Positions 13,987-16,757 of a DNA stretch of 16,757 nt are shown here, piece after piece. The notes below the pieces were generated by a model. That model was not told where the DNA came from, searched no databases, and saw nothing but the letters and a program-made list of their open reading frames with translations. This DNA is from Opitutia bacterium UBA953 (lineage in GTDB: Bacteria > Verrucomicrobiota > Verrucomicrobiia > Opitutales > UBA953): NCBI GenBank assembly GCA_002293125.1, contig DBCR01000009.1, forward strand, positions 1-16,757. The letters run 5' to 3'. The position numbers were made by a program, and so were the translations under genes. How positions within the stretch are numbered: the first letter of the stretch is position 1; each line of letters begins with the position of its first letter.

Positions 13987-15189
13987 TTAAGCGTCCTCGA
14001 TGGGGCGTTCGACTTCGGTCGGGGCTTCGTAATCGATGCCGGCGAGGCCGAACCCGAAGTTCTTCATGAAGTCGGTCTGGTAGCCGGCGAAGTCGGCATG
14101 CGCGTCAAAGGTCTCCGTCGTCACGTGCGGCCAGGCGTCGAAGACGGCCTTCTGAACGTCAGCAGACATTTCTAAGTCATCGATACGGACGCGGCCGTTC
14201 TCGTCGAAGTCGAGGGCGTTGCCGTTATACATCTGCTTCTCGAAGAGGCGCTGGATCTGCTCGATGCAGCCTTCGTGCGTTCCCTTGGCCTTCATGATCT
14301 TGAACAGCAGGGAAACGTAGAGGGGGACGACCGGGATGGCCGAGCTGGCCTGTGTGACGACGGCCTTGTTGACCGACACGAAGGCGCGGCCGCGGTGGAG
14401 CTTCATCAGGTCGTCGATTTTACGACCAGCGCGTTCGAGGTCTTCCTTCGCCTTGCCGATGGTGCCGTCCTTATAGATTGGCCAGGTCACCTGCGGTCCG
14501 ATGTAAGAGTAGGCGACCGTCTGGCAGCCTTCCTTCAGGACGCCGGCGCCGTCGAGAGCGTTCATCCAGAGTTCCCAGTCTTCGCCGCCCATGACCTTGA
14601 CCGTCTGCGCGATGTCGTCGGCGGAAGCGGTCTCGAGGGTGACGTCGTTCACGACCTTCTTGTCGGTGTCGAGGTTCTTGGCGTGGAAGGGGGCGCCGGT
14701 CGGCTTGAGGACGGACTTATAGGTCACGCCGTCCGGAGCGGTGCGACGAGGGGAGGCGAGGGAGTAGACGACGAGGTCGATCTGGCCGCCGGGCATCTTC
14801 GACTTGATCGCTTCGATGACCTGGGCCTTGAGTTCGGCCGAGAAGGCGTCGCCGTTGATCGAGACGGCCTTGAGGCCGGCTTTCTTCGCTTCGGCGTGGA
14901 AGCCGGTGGTGTTATACCAGCCGGGCGAGCCGGGCTTGTCGCCTTCGCCGTTGCGTTCGAAGAACACGCCGAGGGTGGCGGCGCCGGAGCCGAAGGCGGC
15001 GGAGATGCGGGAGGAAAGTCCGTAGCCCGTGGAGGCTCCGATCACCAGGACCGACTTAGGTCCGCCTTGGATGGGCTTGCGGGACTTCACGTAAGCGATC
15101 TGCTCGCGGACCGCCGCGGCGCAGCCTTCGGGGTGGGAGGTGATGCAGATGAACCCGCGGACGCGAGGCTTCAGGACTTGCTGGGACAT
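13987..15189 (-). CDS. fabV: Enoyl-[acyl-carrier-protein] reductase FabV
   Basis: FabV reduces trans-2-enoyl-ACP/CoA with NADH in the last step of each fatty-acid elongation cycle, and is a triclosan-insensitive replacement for FabI. The 400-aa length is standard. The front RGFICITSHPEGCA is diagnostic. The dinucleotide-binding loop VLVIGASTGYGLSSRI is at about 47-62, and GVFFE carries the acidic residue linked to NADH preference. The catalytic Y-x8-K signature is Y239...K248 in IYKDGTIGKAK. A C-terminal helix-rich part ends near MKNFGFG. ATG 15189 is preceded by TTGAAG 35 nt upstream and has no convincing Shine-Dalgarno sequence. It is the first gene of an operon with parA, which begins on the next base after the stop. 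FabV and trans-2-enoyl-CoA reductase (TER) share the family; either substrate is possible. Confidence 0.95.
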   Translation of the reverse strand: MSQQVLKPRVRGFICITSHPEGCAAAVREQIAYVKSRKPIQGGPKSVLVIGASTGYGLSSRISAAFGSGAATLGVFFERNGEGDKPGSPGWYNTTGFHAEAKKAGLKAVSINGDAFSAELKAQVIEAIKSKMPGGQIDLVVYSLASPRRTAPDGVTYKSVLKPTGAPFHAKNLDTDKKVVNDVTLETASADDIAQTVKVMGGEDWELWMNALDGAGVLKEGCQTVAYSYIGPQVTWPIYKDGTIGKAKEDLERAGRKIDDLMKLHRGRAFVSVNKAVVTQASSAIPVVPLYVSLLFKIMKAKGTHEGCIEQIQRLFEKQMYNGNALDFDENGRVRIDDLEMSADVQKAVFDAWPHVTTETFDAHADFAGYQTDFMKNFGFGLAGIDYEAPTEVERPIEDA

Positions 15190-15302
15190 GTGCCTACCCT
15201 TGAAGGCGGAGAAACCGACTTCAATCCGTAATTGAGCCGAAGCCCTGCTGGCGGGCCGCCTTTTGCCTCGCTTGTCCCACCTTGTTCCCGACTCTCCCGC
15301 CC
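15190..15302. promoter_or_regulatory. 113-nt divergent region between fabV and the aminotransferase
   Basis: The region must hold both divergent promoters. For fabV, TTGAAG begins at 15224 (minus), 35 nt before the ATG; it forms 6-bp inverted arms with TTGAAG at 15200-15205 on plus. For the aminotransferase, TTGTCC at 15272-15277 lies 31 nt before the ATG and TTGCCT at 15263 lies 40 nt before it. No good -10 is seen in either direction, and no terminator. Confidence 0.25.
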
Positions 15303-16472
15303 ATGTTCAGCACCCGCCTTGCTTTCGCCGACACGACCAACGCCTTGAGCAAGGCGAAGGCGAAGCGTCTCGCCGCCGGGCAGCCGGTACTTGATCTCGC
15401 CGATTCGAATCCGGCCAACGCGGGCTTCGCATGGTCCGCGACCGATCTCGGTCCGCTGCTCCGTCGCGATGGCATCCAGCGCCAGGATCCGAATCCGCTC
15501 GGCTTGGCTTCGGCCCGCACGGCGATTTCGGATTATTACTCTTCGCGCGGAGCCCGCGTGCCAGTCGACCAGCTCTTCCTCACTGCCAGTACCAGCGAGG
15601 CCTACTCCTGGATCTTCAAACTGCTCTGTAACCCCGGCGACGAAGTACTCGTACCTGCGCCGTCGTATCCGCTGCTCGAAGTCATCGCCGCGCTCGAAGG
15701 CGTGACGCTGCGTCCGTATCAGCTCGTCCAGCTCGCCGGCGAATGGGTGATCGACGCCGCGACGCTGAGCGTCAACCGCCAGACCCGCGCCGTCCTCTGC
15801 ATCAATCCTTCCAACCCGACCGGTGCGTTCGTCGGCCGTCGCGATCGCGACGTGCTCCGCGGCTTCGCGCTCAAGCATGGCCTCGCAATCGTGTGCGATG
15901 AGGTCTTCCTCGATTACCCGGCCGAAGGCGTCGCCTCGCCGGGCACGTGGGCGAGCGAAGCCAACGTGATGACCTTTGTTCTCAGCGGTCTCTCCAAGGT
16001 CGCGCTCGCGCCGCAGCTGAAGCTCGGCTGGATCGTCGTTGCTGGCCCGGCCTCTTCGACGCTCGAAGCGTGCCGCCGACTCGAGCACATCGCCGATGCC
16101 TTCCTGTCCGTGAATACTCCGGCCCAGCTCGCCTTGCCGGACCTCCTGCGTCGCGCCGAGCCGTTGCGCGCCCTCGTCCGTACCCGCGTCGCCCAAGGGG
16201 AGGTCGCCCTCCGCGCCTGGGCTGCCTCGACCGCTTCCGGTTGCACGGTCCTGCCTCGCCCAGCCGGCTGGACGGCGATCCTGACCTTGCCCCCTGGCGT
16301 CCATGAGGACCGCTTCCTGATGAACGCCCTGAGTGAAGGCGTCTGGGCTCACCCTGGTTATTTCTATGGCATGCCGGCGACCGTCCCGAGCGTCGTTTTG
16401 AGCCTTTTGACCCCGCCCGACACCCTTTCGGTAGGCCTTCAGGGTCTCGAGCGGGCTTTGAAGCGGACTTAA
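15303..16472 (+). CDS. PLP-dependent aminotransferase, fold type I (class I/II)
   Basis: A 389-aa cytoplasmic aminotransferase-like enzyme. Visible PLP-site features are NPSNPTG (168-174), D199 in CDEVF, and the Schiff-base lysine K232 in SGLSKVAL. TASTSEAYSWIF (cofactor phosphate loop) and PSYPLLE also fit the family. Two positions are unusual. F202 stands where DEVY usually has the Tyr that contacts the PLP hydroxyl. The C-terminal segment SVVLSLL has V365 where most members have the Arg binding the substrate carboxylate. Substrate cannot be assigned and may not be a standard amino acid; a C-S lyase or other PLP reaction is possible. ATG 15303 is preferred over TTG 15282, which would add MFPTLPP without homology sense. 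No Shine-Dalgarno sequence is seen. rpmB follows after 70 nt with its own candidate promoter. Confidence 0.85.
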   Translation: MFSTRLAFADTTNALSKAKAKRLAAGQPVLDLADSNPANAGFAWSATDLGPLLRRDGIQRQDPNPLGLASARTAISDYYSSRGARVPVDQLFLTASTSEAYSWIFKLLCNPGDEVLVPAPSYPLLEVIAALEGVTLRPYQLVQLAGEWVIDAATLSVNRQTRAVLCINPSNPTGAFVGRRDRDVLRGFALKHGLAIVCDEVFLDYPAEGVASPGTWASEANVMTFVLSGLSKVALAPQLKLGWIVVAGPASSTLEACRRLEHIADAFLSVNTPAQLALPDLLRRAEPLRALVRTRVAQGEVALRAWAASTASGCTVLPRPAGWTAILTLPPGVHEDRFLMNALSEGVWAHPGYFYGMPATVPSVVLSLLTPPDTLSVGLQGLERALKRT

Positions 16473-16474
16473 GG

Positions 16475-16484
16475 GGTAATTACC
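16475..16484. repeat. 10-bp palindrome GGTAATTACC before rpmB
   Basis: A perfect palindrome lies directly after the aminotransferase stop and 2 nt before the candidate rpmB -35 box. It shares GGTAA/TTACC half-sites with the nusA/ettA region. It is too short for a terminator. It may be an operator or an upstream promoter element; this is inference. Confidence 0.4.
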
Positions 16485-16486
16485 GC

Positions 16487-16514
16487 TTGCCAACGGCCTC
16501 GGCACTCCTTTGCT
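16487..16514 (+). promoter_or_regulatory. Candidate rpmB promoter
   Basis: TTGCCA (16487-16492) is followed after 16 nt by TTTGCT (16509-16514), a 4-5/6 and a 3/6 match to consensus. This would give a transcript start near 16521 and a leader of about 20 nt that contains the Shine-Dalgarno sequence. CCGCTTGCC here also occurs before ettA at 2572-2580. The evidence is weak apart from position. Confidence 0.35.
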
Positions 16515-16526
16515 CCGACTTTCCAA

Positions 16527-16532
16527 AAGGAG
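16527..16532 (+). promoter_or_regulatory. Shine-Dalgarno sequence of rpmB
   Basis: AAGGAG with a 10-nt spacer to the ATG at 16543. It is the only convincing Shine-Dalgarno sequence I find before any gene start in the window, which makes it notable against the others. Confidence 0.8.
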
Positions 16533-16542
16533 CCCGAACACT

Positions 16543-16757
16543 ATGTCCCGTATCTGCAGCGTCACCGGCAAGCGCCCCGTCAAAGGCCGCCGAATCATTC
16601 ACCGCGGTCAGTCCAAGAAGAGCGGCGGTATCGGCTTCCAGCTCGTGAAGCAGACCAAGCGCACGTTCAAGCCGAACGTCCAGCGCATCCGCGTCGTCCA
16701 GCCTAACGGCTCGGTGAAGCGCCAGTGGGTCTCGGTCAAGGCCCTCAAGGCCGGCCT
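16543..16757 (+). CDS. rpmB: 50S ribosomal protein L28 (3' end outside window)
   Basis: L28 is a small protein of the large ribosomal subunit. Seventy-one full codons are present: the start MSRICSVTGKRPVKGRR is diagnostic, followed by a basic middle and KRTFKPNVQRIRVV, then QWVSVKALKAGL. It lacks the CxxC zinc pair (only C5), so it is the zinc-free form. Between RR and KRTFKPN it carries an insertion (about residues 18-37, rich in Gly, Ser, Lys) that E. coli L28 lacks. The gene is cut at the right edge only a few residues before the expected end. It has a good Shine-Dalgarno sequence and a candidate promoter of its own. Confidence 0.95.
   Translation, partial: MSRICSVTGKRPVKGRRIIHRGQSKKSGGIGFQLVKQTKRTFKPNVQRIRVVQPNGSVKRQWVSVKALKAG

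Noticed and set aside
13210..15189. A parS site or plasmid-type partition locus around parA
   Set aside because: No TGTTTCACGTGAAACA-like palindrome was noticed, there is no parB or replication gene, and the neighbours are chromosomal housekeeping genes.
15240..15275. A GC-rich stretch followed by TTTT in the fabV/aminotransferase gap as a terminator
   Set aside because: The GGCGGGCCGCC core would leave a loop of only one base, so no stable hairpin forms, and no gene ends upstream of it on plus.
15171..16598. A 475-codon open frame on minus across the aminotransferase
   Set aside because: It is an Arg/Glu/Gly-rich shadow; the plus strand carries NPSNPTG and the PLP lysine, and the frame also runs through the rpmB promoter and the fabV start.

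Overview
The window is about 16.8 kb of dense, GC-rich bacterial chromosome carrying housekeeping genes. It holds thirteen genes, two of them cut by the window edges, and no gene-free stretch over 300 bases. The largest gap is 185 nt (2425-2609). I see no tRNA, rRNA, insertion sequence, prophage gene or CRISPR array. The gene content (a stand-alone FabV, an EttA-type ABC-F ATPase, Mfd followed by a SurA-like isomerase, an L28 with an internal insertion, a secreted beta-propeller) and the near absence of Shine-Dalgarno sequences suggest a member of the Verrucomicrobiota, perhaps Opitutae-like. That placement is inference from remembered family patterns, not a search.

Left part (1-4286): infB (cut at its 3' end) and nusA form a minus-strand translation/transcription operon. 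It is transcribed away from ettA, which lies on the plus strand. The 185-nt region between nusA and ettA is rich in structure: a rho-independent terminator points into nusA and lies inside its own presumed leader, and a strong hairpin sits just before ettA.

Middle part (4276-11357): five closely packed minus-strand genes are transcribed in the order Sel1-like protein, 97-aa hypothetical, mfd, secreted peptidyl-prolyl isomerase, malQ. Gaps are 3 and 44 nt, then an ATGA overlap, then 1 nt. A near-perfect 12-bp stem-loop abuts the mfd start codon.

Right part (11473-16757): a secreted beta-propeller gene runs on plus and meets, tail to tail, a minus-strand operon of fabV, parA and a DUF1826-like gene, with a 0-nt junction and a GTGA overlap. 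Divergent from fabV is a PLP-dependent aminotransferase, followed by rpmB (ribosomal protein L28), which runs off the right edge.

I found no clear previously undescribed system. The points most worth a second look are the nusA leader terminator, the mfd start hairpin, the recurring TTG box 34-35 nt before several start codons without Shine-Dalgarno sequences (possible leaderless mRNAs), parA sitting between fabV and a DUF1826-like gene with no parB, and an aminotransferase lacking the usual substrate-carboxylate arginine.
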